Part shown: positions 11,928 to 21,809 of the stretch, in pieces
Layout of the letters: every line of letters begins with the position of its first letter
How positions within the stretch are numbered: position 1 is the first letter of the stretch
From: Acholoe squamosa
Lineage: Eukaryota > Annelida > Polychaeta > Phyllodocida > Polynoidae
Length of the DNA stretch: 64,000 nucleotides
Direction of reading: 5' to 3'
Assembly: GCA_949317995.1 (NCBI GenBank)
Contig: OX439038.1
Coordinates: forward strand, 73,232,659 to 73,296,658
Position numbers and translations under genes: made by a program
Notes under the pieces: generated by a model
The model's database searches: none
The model's input: the letters and a program-made list of their open reading frames with translations, nothing else
Told to the model about the DNA's origin: nothing

Positions 11928-12054
11928 GTCCTACCCGAGAGGTAGGGGTATCCGGGGCTTTGCCCAACCCGAACTACTCGTGTTGTGTTGGTATCTCTAG
12001 TGATAAGCGAGCCAACGAGCCACCCAACATATAAGTCGATACGAACCATTACAC

Positions 12055-12069
12055 TGGTGCCGTGACCAG
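12055..12069 (+). other. Primer-binding site
   Basis: TGGTGCCGTGACCAG begins one base after the LTR end. It starts with TGG, the complement of a tRNA CCA 3' end. This is the expected place for minus-strand priming. I do not assign the tRNA species. Confidence 0.8.
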
Positions 12070-12510
12070 TTGGTTCGGGGGTGGAGCGCGGCCACATTGG
12101 CCGAAAGCCTCGGGAAACCCGATGCGGATCCCTCCAGCCCTGGGCTAGAGGGATTCGAAGAGGATGGTTTCACATCCCAGCATCTGTTGTTAGACTGGAA
12201 ACCGGGTCAACAACAAATGTTCAACCCGGAGGGTGTCCAGACTGTCTTCTCGACACCCGGTCTAACAGACGGTGCCACCAGAAATGGAAATGGCATTGTT
12301 AAGTTGTATCCAGGTACACCTCAAATGGTAGCCCCGGATACAGGACTGTTTAGGGGGGTACTAAGACCCCCAACCTTGAACTTGAGCGATTGGTCCCAAG
12401 TTATAACTAGCAGACGCCAGCTGGGTCCTATTTTACCTCCCCCCCCACCTGGGAGCGATACCAGAGGGGGCAACCAGGGTAGCCCCACTAATGACGTCGT
12501 CGGATCATGA
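12070..12510 (+). pseudogene. Leader / N-terminal gag-region reading frame
   Basis: The frame is open for 146 codons directly after the primer-binding site but begins without an ATG near its start, so the initiation point is unknown. The product would be rich in Gly, Pro and Asp, with a run of seven prolines near its end (around residues 122-128), and has no domain I recognise. It overlaps the next frame (12491) by 20 bases in a different register. The two were probably one Gag polyprotein before a frameshift, or this may be a translated leader. Both segments contain a Met-Phe-Asn-Pro-x-Gly motif, which hints at an internal echo. Assignment as coding rests on the length of the open frame and base composition similar to the following gag. 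Confidence 0.45.
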
Positions 12511-14189
12511 TAGCGATGATTGTAAAGCTGTAAGGAATCCAGTGGTTCCTATTGCAACCCCGAAGACTAGGCCCAGGGATGCCAAACCGAGGAGCTCGGA
12601 AAGGCACTACCTAGGCCTATCTCTGGACGAAGGCTTGTCTGACTCCATGTTCAACCCTGGAGGCAGTCGCAATTCGATATACGGACGTCGGATGGGCCCC
12701 GGGTATAAAACTACTTCGGCCTATTTGAAAGCCAAGGAGCAGGTAGAGCTACAGGCTAAGAGGCAGCATGAACAATTCATGGCAGCCCAAGCGAAGGTAG
12801 AGGAGGAGACAAAATCTCGGATCGGTAAACTCCCTTCCGTTGAACAGGAGGCGATTCTAAAGGAATCCGACCTCAAATATCGCCTATCTTCTGTAGCCCA
12901 TCGATTGGAGCGAAAGGAGAAAGACGAGAAGGAAAAGGATAAAAGATTGGCTGAGCTGGAGCTCGAAGAAACCAATAAACTGAGAGCAATCGAAAAGGCT
13001 AGAGCCGAGGAGGTTGCTAAGGCCCGGGATGTAAACAGACTACAATCCGAGTTGCATGCCATGGAGGAAAAGTTAAAGAAACTTCAGCTCTGTAAAGCGG
13101 AGACAGAAGCCAAGTTAATCTCGGAACAGGCCGAGATCCGGAGAGACCAATGAATATCAGCGGTCTCAGAAGGAAAAGGGCGAAAAGTATCGTCTATTAA
13201 AGGATACTTTTAAGCGGGAGGCAGTAGCCGCCCAAGAGGAGCGTAACCGAGCTGTCGCAGATAATGAGAAGATTCGATCCGAGATCTTATCAGAGAATGC
13301 ACAGCTAAGGGAGGAGTAGCGAAATCTTACTACGGACGTAGCTACCCTCACATTGAATAAGTCTGCTATGGAGAATTATTTATAGGAGCAAGAGCAGACG
13401 AATGCTCCTCCGGCGAGTAAGGATTTAAACCCGAACTCGACGTTTGTTAAACAAGGAGACCCAGTCTCTTGTTCCACACCTAAGCATCCGCAGTACAATC
13501 CTTTTGTCAATGACAATGCAACACGGAATGTAGATCAAGGGGGAGTTTACATCAGAACCCAAGATAAGCACGGCCGAACTAGTAGAGTCCGGATAAGTGA
13601 GGTCCCAATAGTCCACAACTTAGACCCGGACTATGTACCTCGGGATGCCTCCGACACTAGCGCGGAAACTAGTGGGTTTCACATACACGTGGATCAGACA
13701 GAAGATGTCGGATTGGGAGCTGGTAATAACAGCAACCAACAAACTCCACCCAATGGTGGCAGTCAACCAAACCAGCCATCTGATGGCGGTCACCAGGGTG
13801 CCCAGGGTGGGGACGGTGCTTCGGGTAATGCAGGTAGTGATGGTACCTCGGGTACCGGCCCTAACCAAGGTGGTGGAGGCTATACGAACTACAGTGGTAC
13901 ACAGTGGACGTATAGCCACCCGCCACCACCGCCTCCACCAGGCAATACAAGCTTTGGTGGAATGGGAGGCAATCGAACCTTGAACGAAACCAAGGCGATT
14001 GAATGGAGCAAACAACAATGCACTAGATTGATGTATGCCCATAATTCAGCCCGAAGGGTAGCCGTGATTCCTAAAGAATATGACGGTACTCGGCCATGGA
14101 AAGAATGGTTTGAAGATTTCATCAATGTGATGAACTGCAATGGTTGGACCCCATACGAGGCCAAGCCGCATCTGGTAAGATGGCAGTAG
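12491..14189 (+). pseudogene. gag: Gag, coiled-coil N-terminal half
   Basis: It starts at ATG 12491 with an acidic and Pro-rich head. From about residue 78 to the end of the first frame (13153) the product is a highly charged Lys/Glu/Arg/Ala-rich helix typical of a long coiled coil. After a frameshift near 13145 the coiled coil continues in the next register. There it meets two in-frame TAG stops (13317-13319, 13383-13385), each one C-to-T change from Gln. It then passes into a Gly/Asn/Gln-rich linker (13700-13970) with a polyproline run. The frame closes at 14189. Ty3/gypsy Gag usually lacks such a long N-terminal coiled coil, so this is an extended form. It would act in capsid assembly. Another frameshift separates it from the capsid core. 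Confidence 0.75.
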
Positions 14190-14206
14190 AGCAATGGCGG
14201 ACCTAG

Positions 14207-15065
14207 TATGGTCTCGTAGGAAGTTTTGAGCAGTTAGTTGAATCTGCTAGTGGACTGTTATGTAACATGGTCAAGGAGGACCCGATGGTCCACTTTAAGA
14301 AACGTACACAGAAGCCAAATGAAGCTTTCAGAGCATACGGTATGGAACTACATGCCCTGCTAAGTAAGGCCAGACCCGGTACAGAAAACCAGGACTGGTA
14401 TATGGAAGATTTGATCACACAATTCGTTAAGGGTCTGAGAGACCGAGACGAGCAAATTGCTGCTAGAGATGCCTGGAAGGAAGGCATAACATTGCACGGT
14501 ATATTTAATGGTATAGATATGGCCGTGAAGAAGCGAACCATGTTAGCTGGGGACATACCGTATGCCACGGGCTCGGCTCCACTAGCATCGGTAGTTCAGC
14601 GGTCCGAGGTAGATAATACCTCGGATGATTTTGAACTAATTGAAATCGAGCAGGAGGACGGCACCTTTTGCTCGATGCAGATCAGGAAAAATACTTCAGG
14701 TAGGAAGTATATTCCGAGGAAGGCGTTTAGTAAATCGAGGGATTCTAAACCGTCATCCGAGGTCAGGAGTGACCCGAAAGTTGGTGGGAAGGCAATTAAG
14801 CCTTCTGACAACGCTGATAAAGCGAAGGGTCAGTCTCCGGACATGACGAAACTTATGGAGGATATGTGTAAGAAAATTACAGACGCCCTCCAAGCCAGCC
14901 GTCAGAGACCCAGAGTGGATCGCCGGACGGTCAAGTGTTTCAGGTGCCAACGCATGGGACACTACTCGTCTGAATGTACCGCTGCTAAGCCGGTAATGGC
15001 TGCCTTCTATGAAGCCAAAGATAACGGTGAAGGTGAACAGAACGCTACGAATTCCGCTGATGTGG
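14207..15065 (+). pseudogene. gag: Gag, capsid core and zinc knuckle
   Basis: The frame is open from 14207 (first ATG 14267). The N-terminal part has the pattern of a retrotransposon capsid: an aromatic/Arg-rich helix, a conserved tyrosine in AFRAYGMELHALL, and TQFVKGL further on. It is followed by a basic, Ser-rich linker. A CCHC zinc knuckle, CFRCQRMGHYSSEC, lies at 14936-14977 and fits CX2CX4HX4C exactly, so this part would bind genomic RNA. The natural frame ends at 15065 where a 183-bp retroposon is inserted. The open frame running into that insert to 15154 is accidental. The protease frame lies beyond the insert, one register away. Confidence 0.85.
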
Positions 15066-15248
15066 CGGGCTTCCCTAGCCCACTTAAAAGGGTCTATATC
15101 TCCTCTTTCCTATCCCCTCAGGATGTGTGTGGTGCACATATGAGCGGGCACTGACACATTCCTCTGTTAAATTATCAACCTGTGAAGCACGGGATAGCCA
15201 CTTAGTGCCGCTAAAGTGCTGTAAAACTCAAATCAATCAATCAATCAA
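15066..15248 (+). mobile_element. Short retroposon inserted after gag zinc knuckle
   Basis: The 183-bp segment ends in an (AATC)n tail. A perfect 13-bp direct repeat TCCGCTGATGTGG flanks it (15053-15065 and 15249-15261), which is a target-site duplication of LINE-mediated length. The body has no clear tRNA A/B boxes, so it is either the 3' end of a 5'-truncated LINE or a SINE sharing a LINE tail. It is younger than the LTR element copy it interrupts. Confidence 0.85.
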
Positions 15249-15268
15249 TCCGCTGATGTGGAAAACTA

Positions 15269-15939
15269 GTGGGGGTTGTATCCACGGCATTGGGTATAAC
15301 CCCAGGATGGAACGAATGCCAAAATGCTACCGGGGGTAACCCGGTGGAAGATTTCGAATCAAATTCACCTGGAGGCCGGGTGGCTGTGGGTGCGCACCCC
15401 TGCACCACGGCCGGGTCCGGGGACCCTAGTGCTCATGTGTACGATGGTGAACATATAGAGGCGAGTGGCCGCACTGGGGGAGAGGAAGGATGGATCAAGG
15501 AGTTGATTCGAGTGTGTGGGACACGCCTTCCCCCAAGTCATCCGTGTCTGGAGTTTTTGAGAGGACTCGGATTGAATCTTGGTGATTCGGGAGACTTTCA
15601 CCAGTTTACCAGCAACCCCTCTCCTTTAGGGGGGAGACTGTGGTATGTACCCATATCTGTGGAAGGCCGGGTAGGAGAATTCTTGGTGGATACTGGAGCC
15701 AGCCACTCCTGTGTGTCCATGAGAACCTCAAAACGGGGGTAAATGCTTGCACAGCCGACGGAAGCAGTATGCGTACTTTTGGTAGGACGTTTATGCCTAT
15801 CCGTATAGGAGGCAAAGAATTCGTTCTTTCGCCAACTATAGCAGAGGTTAGTGATGACGGAATCCTCGGATTGGATTTTGCAAGCTTGTATGGGGCCGTC
15901 TTGTATGGGGCCAGCTTGGTCTGTATTACCCATAACTAA
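15269..15939 (+). pseudogene. pol: Aspartic protease region of pol
   Basis: The first frame (15269-15742) contains the catalytic motif LVDTGASHS, with DTGA at 15689-15700, preceded by beta-strand-like sequence as in retropepsins. The frame then stops at 15742. The protease C-terminal part continues in the overlapping frame (15640-15939) and includes the DGILGLDF motif that normally follows the second catalytic loop, so one frameshift splits the domain. The enzyme would cleave the Gag-Pol polyprotein as a dimer. The region before 15600 is a Gly/His-containing linker without a known domain. Confidence 0.85.
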
Positions 15940-16534
15940 CCGAAGTGGTTCGGTGGTTTACTTGAAGCGAGGCGACAGTGTGGGTGTGATGAGTTCGGTT
16001 GAACACGTCGCCGAGGCCAGGTTCAATAAACCACTAAACCCTGTTAGTAAGCATCCATTGGATGAAGAATTTAAGAAACTGGTGGGACAATCAGATTTGC
16101 AGGATACGGAGGATAAGGAACGCCTAGCGAAACTCCTATGGAGGTACGAGAGTGCTTTCGGTAGGGAAGGAGGACCGGTAGGCAGATCCGATAAGGTGTC
16201 GCACACTATAGATGTGGGCGATGAGAAACCTTTTAAAATCCCGTATCGCAGGCTTCCTCTTAAGAAGAAGCTAATTTGTGAACAGGAAATACAAAAGCAG
16301 TTGGACCTAGGGGTCATCGTGCCGAGCTTGAGTCCCTGGTCCAGCCCTGTTTGTATGACCACTAAGAAAGACGGTACAATCCGCTTTTGCGTGGATTACC
16401 GAAAATTGAACGGTATAACAAAGAAGAACTCGTATCCTCTACCTAGGATAGACGAGACCTTAGATAGCTTGGGTGGGAACCAATGGTTCTGTACATTGGA
16501 TTTGCAATCCGGGTATTGGTATTGTTACAAATAG
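15851..16534 (+). pseudogene. pol: Reverse transcriptase, N-terminal part only
   Basis: The fingers and start of the palm of a Ty3/gypsy RT are clear: LGVIVPSLSPWSSPVCMTTK, the FCVDYRKLN motif, SYPLPRIDETLDSLGG and then FCTLDLQSGYW, which is motif A with its catalytic Asp. Immediately afterwards the similarity ends at a stop (16532-16534). Motif B, the YXDD-type catalytic loop, the thumb, the connection and RNase H are all absent. The next recognisable sequence is the integrase zinc finger. A deletion, probably of 1.5 kb or more judging from normal Ty3/gypsy spacing, therefore removed the heart of the enzyme. The copy cannot reverse-transcribe itself. Confidence 0.92.
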
Positions 16535-17526
16535 TGATTCCCACCCCGATGAGGAGGGATATCATGTATTATTGCCATGGCCACCAAACTAGTGGTCATT
16601 TCGGTAAGAAGAGGTCGATAGAGCGTCTACAAAGACATTACTACTGGTCCGGAATGAGAGGTGACCTACTTCGGTGGATCGCCACTTGCCCGGATTGTTG
16701 TAAAAACAAGCCGGGACCCGGCCTGGGAAAGCAACCCTTATCCCAGGAATTGTTTGGTGTCAGGTTCGCTTGAGTAGCGATAGACATCATCAGCGGAATC
16801 AAAACGACGCCCCGAGATAATACTTGCATGATGGTCGTAACCGACTATTATACTAAGTACACTCGGGTGTTCCCTCTTCCTAATCACAAAGCCGCCACAT
16901 GCGCTGAGGCGTTTGTAAAAGGCTGGGTGCTTCATTTGGGTGTCCCCCTTATGATGCACAGCGACCAAGGGAGAGAGTTCGAGTCAGAGCTATGGCAGGA
17001 AATGTGTCATTACCTAGCCATTTGCAAGACCCGAACCAACCCATACCGACCACAGTCGGATGGACAGGTAGAACGGTTCAATAGAACCCTGATACAAGTG
17101 CTAAAGCCCCTGGTTAATACACACCAGGACGACTGGGATGAACAGTGTGAGTTCGTAGTACACGCCTACAACAACACTGTCCATTCATCCACTAATTGCA
17201 TCCCAAACATGCTAGTGTTCGGCGAGGACATCATAATGCCCGCCGACTTAGTGTATGGAGTGGTTGGGATTGACTCAGAGGCGCCCTGCACCGTATTGTT
17301 TGTAGAGTTGTTAAGGGATAGGTTCAAACAGGCATACGAGGCTGTTCGGAAAGAACTGCTGAAGAGTGCGAAATGGCAAAAGGTGGGTTATGACACCAAC
17401 GCCAAGAGGATTCGTTTCAATGTCGGGGACAAAGTACTAAGGTATTACGAGCCACTGGAACGGTTGAAGCTTTGTAACGCCTTGGGAAGGTCCATTCAAG
17501 ATTATTCGCATCATCTCCGAGGCCAC
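16535..17526 (+). pseudogene. pol: Integrase (zinc finger and catalytic core)
   Basis: The frame reads the HHCC zinc finger (CHGHQTSGHFGKKR ... CPDC) and then hits an in-frame TGA at 16771-16773, which could be a CGA-to-TGA CpG transition. It resumes with the catalytic core: Asp in VAIDII (codon 16783), Asp in HSDQGREF (16963) and Glu in GQVERFNR (17071). The spacing is D-59-D-35-E, normal for retroelement integrases. All three catalytic residues and the zinc ligands are intact. Near 17480 the register shifts, and the C-terminal domain continues in another frame. The enzyme would insert element cDNA into host chromosomes. Confidence 0.92.
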
Positions 17527-17926
17527 GGTGATGATGGAGGACTGCCTAACTGGTAGGAAATGGAAGACAAATGTTGGAAAACTTCGGCCCTGGAAGGGAC
17601 GCAAAGAGGCGGAGAGCGAGTTCGGTTACCATCCACCTGAGCCTGCGCCTAGCAAGCCCAACGTGGTGGTACCCGTGAAACGCCCTAGGGGCCGGCTGAG
17701 AAAAATGCTGGAAGATGGGGGAATAGCCAAAAGGAAGACGAAGGCCAGGAAACGACCTAATCGTAAGAAATGGAAAATTGTCTCGCTGAGTGAAGGCATA
17801 ACGTATGGGAAAGGTCTCGCCGTGGCTAAGCGGGACCCAGAGAAGGCCGTACGTAAAGCCGGGAAGAATAAGATGCTAACCGAAGGCGTTAGACGCAGTC
17901 CCCGGTTGAGGTCTGCTGTAACCTAA
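17489..17926 (+). pseudogene. pol: Integrase C-terminal domain with GPF motif and basic tail
   Basis: It is read in the register that begins GPFKIIR (17489), the GPY/F module typical of Ty3/gypsy integrases. KWKTNVGKLRPW follows, and then about 100 residues very rich in Lys and Arg, ending SPRLRSAVT at 17926. No chromodomain is recognisable. The basic tail could serve DNA binding or nuclear import (inference). It is separated from the catalytic core by a one-base frameshift. Confidence 0.85.
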
Positions 17927-18418
17927 CTCAGTACACAACGAGCTGCTGCGTGTTGTCCGCCGTAGGCGAATAACATACGTTCCACGGCTAGGGATGCCGA
18001 ACGCGCCCTCCCCGGGTAGCTGTATCCAATGAGTGGCGGTCGGATTAACCGGTACATTCGCTTTGAAGCGTTGTATACACCGCCAAGCTCCAGACGATAG
18101 CACTCGGGTAGTAGACCGCATCTCGCATGTCGAGTCGAATGTTAGTTCGGATCTAGTCCCGGGTGCGGCGGCAAAAGCGCGGAACTAGGTCACCGGATAG
18201 CCCTTGCGGGATCTCGCAAGACGAGAGGTCTGACGTCATATTGTTCATAACTAGAGCGGACTCGTGGCGGTAAGACGCCACCCGTTTCGCTCCGGTTATT
18301 GTCGGCGTTTGGCAGCCGGTAGCTGTTGGGTTAGCTTGCCTATACCTACCCCCTTTGTTGTTCGGGAGGAGTCCAACACATTTGCCAATTTTTAAAATTG
18401 GAAGTCGCCCTCAGTGCC
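17927..18418 (+). promoter_or_regulatory. Structured CpG-rich spacer between pol and accessory ORF
   Basis: About 490 bp are without a credible frame. It contains two perfect 6-bp, 6-nt-loop hairpins, CTTGCG/CGCAAG (18203-18220) and GTGGCG/CGCCAC (18264-18281). It also has a palindromic CRE-like TGACGTCA (18231-18238) and a pyrimidine-rich run (about 18338-18360) before the accessory start. It could hold an internal promoter, a splice acceptor or a translation-control structure. Sequence alone cannot choose between them. Confidence 0.5.
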
Positions 18419-20494
18419 ATGGCACAGGGGACGATTGACGCCGCGCGTCAAACCGCCAACGTCCAGTTGGAGGCAGGCAAGGACCTGACGGTCTCGTCTC
18501 GGGTTGAGGAGAGTATGGACTCCTCAACCGCGGTCCCTGCAAGGGGATCCGAAGTCGAGGAGGCAGCCCTCATGCTCTCTGCTATGGCCGAGGTCACGGA
18601 CAGAGAGAGGATGCCACCTCCACCACCACCACGCCCGGAGCCCACGTCTACAGCAACGGCTTCGGGTGGCAGTCTCGATGTCCTGGACATTCCGCTGTAT
18701 CCTCCGGGATTCAGAACACGCATCGAGCGCATGGCCCACGTAGACGTGGAAACGGGTGTCATGTACACCTCTTGGGGGACCTACATCCCCATGCATCCCT
18801 CTATGTTCGGATGCGGTCCGCTTGCGGAGACACCCGGCGTGCCCGGTGCCGTACCAGATGACTTCAAGACTCTGGTCATGGACTCGTGCACTGACGAGTT
18901 GGCAGAAAGCATGCCAGTTTCTTGGCTCCGCAACTACCAACGGTTGGCGGAGGAGATGGCGGTCAACGAGAGCTTGGCCCGAGCTGTGCTGCTTTCCGAA
19001 GGCATTACCCGGAAGGCCGCGCAGCTAAGAGAGTCTGAATCCGACATGGATACAGACTCCACCGTCACACAGTCGTCGGTGGAATCCGGACGAGTCAAGC
19101 GATTGAGCCGTAAGCCAGCACCAAAGGGTCCTCTCACCGAGAGTGACCTGGAGTTGGAAGACGTCCGAATCGCCATCGAGAGGTCCACGACCGAGCAGGA
19201 GCCGGGCGCCAACATACCGGAGGTGGCTGGTGAGATCTCGGAAGAGGACATCCCACGGTAACAGGCTGCTGTTGAAGCCAAGCGAGCCGAGCTGGCTAAA
19301 CAACAGAAGTAGCTTACCGCTACCTGTCGGGCCCACCGGAAACAACAGGCCCAAAGTAAGGTGAAGGCCGCCTCCGACTCTGACTCCCCGGTCAGTGGTA
19401 GGAGGAGCCCTCGTTCAAAGGACAAGGATCCACGTCAGTCGGATTCTAGTCCCGAGGTGCCGGCACAGCCATCCAAGGTCGTGCGCCGCAAAAAGAAGAA
19501 CGGAGCGAAAGCGTCTCCGGCGGAGCCCGCGCCCCCCACCAAGCCGAGGGGTAAGGGCGACCCAAAGACTCCCGCCTCCAAAACCCCAGCAACCACAGTA
19601 GCCACTTCGGTTACTGCAGCGTCCTCTGCTAGCACCAGCGGGACGAGCGCCAAATCCTCTACCAAGGCTTCGACTGGTACTACTACCACCAGCCGAGCTG
19701 GCCGTAAAGGGGAGGGCATCTACACGGACAGTGAGGGGAGCGCAAGCGACCTAGAGCTGCCCGAGTCAGCCAAATCTGATTTGGAGTCTGTGACGACGTG
19801 GGAAGAAATGACCACGGACATCCCCAAAGACGAGAATCAGAAGTGGATGTGGAAGAATGCAGCCGAGGGGATCAAGGAACGGACTCCCCGCTGCTTCGCG
19901 GACTGTGCTTACGACACAGTCCACTACATGTGCCCGGGCGCCGTCAATAAGGATGGTGATAGCGATGACGAGGAGTGGATGAAGTCCGGCCCCTCCGATA
20001 CGCCAGTGGGTAAATTCTACCTCATTTGGATTGACCAGCTCAAATCCAAATTGGGGTCGATTTACAATTATGAGGCCCGGACGAAAGTTCAATGGGCTAT
20101 GACCCAATGGGGACCATCCGGCAACCGCCGAAAGTGCCCATTCGAGTCTTGTCAGCTTGCCCTCACTGGAGAGAAGATGTTTGAGACGAAGCCTTGCTTC
20201 GCTCGACATATCATGGAGCATCACATGCACCACAAGCGACTTCTTCAGTGTGTAGTCGGAGACCGTCCGAGCAAACTGTGTGACGGCTCGTTTTCTACCA
20301 ACCAGCGTCGGGACATGGCTCTGCATCTGCAGAAGGCCCATGGCACCGGCCTGGAAAAGACGAGAAAACGGGCCGTAAAGTGCTTCAACGAGCTCCTGGC
20401 TAACTGGGCTTCGTTGAGCCTAAAAGACGTTAAGGAACGAAACCGGATTCTGTTCATGGAGGAGTGGCAACCTCTTGGCCTACTTTCAAATTAA
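18419..20494 (+). pseudogene. Accessory protein in env position, part 1 (zinc-binding)
   Basis: ATG 18419 sits in an ideal animal context (GCCATGG). The frame runs to 19258 and is interrupted by TAA (19259-19261) and TAG (19310-19312), both one C-to-T step from Gln. It then stays open in the same register to 20494, so the original was one frame of about 690 codons. The N-terminal part is low-complexity with polyproline. The middle is Ser/Thr/Lys/Pro-rich. The end (20135-20341) holds two atypical zinc-binding clusters, C-x4-C-x18-H-x3-H and C-x9-C-x14-H-x4-H. No signal peptide, transmembrane segment or furin-like site is seen, so it is not an envelope. It might bind nucleic acid (inference). 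No family is recognised. Confidence 0.7.
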
Positions 20495-21809
20495 CTTCTC
20501 GCCAACCAAGTTCGGGATGCCCACCAAGGTACACCTGAAGGTGAAGAAGTGGAGAGGGGACGACAAGCGGGAAAAAGGCAAGGCCCGCTTGAAGGGTCCT
20601 AATGGAGGCACAGCCACGGCTACCGGTGCTTCCAAAAGGACCCGCGCAGACCGATCCATAAGCCCTTCGGTTAACAAGGATCAGCCCAGACCAGCCAACC
20701 CAGCTGATCGTCGCCAGTCGGGACAGCAAGTCTCGGCTTTGGATATGCCTGGCAACCAGACCCGTAGGGTGGTTAGCCAGGCGGCCACTCCAGCCACCCC
20801 AGCACCAACACCCACTGCACCCGAGGAGCAACCCCCGAGTGAAGCCACTGGCAGTCCGGATGACTGGAGCACATACTTTGGTGCCCCATCCGGATATGGA
20901 TCTTGGTGGGCCGGTGAGGGGTCATCCGGCAAGTGCCCCACGTATAGTGAATACGCGGCGGAGTTCCCTGCAATGGGACCAGCGGGACCCGAATCTCAGG
21001 TCCTAACCTCCTTGGGTCGGTCTAAACCCCGGGGTAGGGGCCGTGGTGGCATGGAGTCCACCCGAGCTCTCCCGGGCGGCGGCCGAGGCCGAGGAGGTGT
21101 GACAGTTGAGGGTCCCTCGGTCCCTCCAGCAGGCGCTTCGCCTGTCACTGTGGAGGCCGCCGCGCCCCCACCGGTTATAGTTCCACCAACGGCCCCTCGG
21201 GTGCCCGTTATGGAACTAATTGCAGGTACGCTGTCAGGTCTTCAGGATCCGAACATGTTTGTCGATCATCGCGACGTTCAAACGGTGACGATTCAGAACG
21301 ACCTGATGGTGGAATGGCAGGCATTGCATCGCCAGAAGTTAGTTGACTACTGGCGTACAATGGCAGAAGCCACCTTCAACCTGGTCTACGAGATCCAGAA
21401 GAGGGAGGAGGAGAAGATCCGGGTACAGGAGAGGAAGAATGTCGAGGAGGCAATCCAATCCTGCCGGCGCCAGCAGTTGGAAGCTGAAAAGCTTAAGGAG
21501 TTCTACCGTGCTGAGAACGCCGGGTACATTCATAAGTACAAGGAGGCCGACCTCAAGTTCTTCCTCGCGTTCGGGAAGCACCTGGACGAGTGGGACGGCT
21601 CTGCGTCGTCCCTTTCCCTCGCTCCGGTTGCTCCACCCGAACCCGAGGCAGTTGACAGTCCGTCCGCGGGGATGGGCGCGCTGAGCTTGTGTAGCGAGTC
21701 GCTCAGTGAAACCCCAACGCTGCTCTCTATGAGCAGTTGCAGCAGCTCGGCTCCAGCTGCCCAAGCGGAGTCGGCTGAGAAGATGGACACTGATCCGGAG
21801 GATCTTTAA
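20475..21809 (+). pseudogene. Accessory protein in env position, part 2 (RGG and coiled coil)
   Basis: This open frame of 444 codons overlaps the end of part 1 by 20 bases in the +1 register. It opens at a TTG, not an ATG, so it is probably the continuation of part 1 after a frameshift (mutational, or possibly programmed). In order there are: a basic N-terminus, a Pro/Thr/Ala-rich region, an RG/RGG-type segment (around 21031-21097) as in RNA-binding proteins, and a long Glu/Lys/Arg/Gln-rich coiled coil (about 21300-21590). It ends in a Ser-rich acidic tail. No enzymatic motif or membrane segment is visible. With part 1 the total would be about 1,130 residues, unusual for a Ty3/gypsy element. 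Confidence 0.65.

Larger units (their letters stand above)
11691..12053 (+). repeat. 5' LTR (363 bp)
   Basis: It runs from TGTAGGGGCC to ACCATTACA. Compared with the 3' LTR it has six substitutions and one 10-bp length difference (TAGGGGTATCCGGGG versus TTGGG). It contains a TATA-like run, a perfect 8-bp hairpin and AATAAA. The shared sequence extends three bases further left (TGG, 11688-11690), so the exact start is uncertain by 3 bp. Confidence 0.95.

Noticed and set aside
11719-12097. Minus-strand open frames in the LTRs
   Set aside because: They are present in both LTRs simply because the LTRs are identical; no domain or start context supports coding.
18419-21809. Envelope gene (endogenous retrovirus)
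   Set aside because: The position is right, but there is no signal peptide, transmembrane helix, cleavage site or Cys-rich ectodomain; the content is zinc-cluster, RGG and coiled coil.
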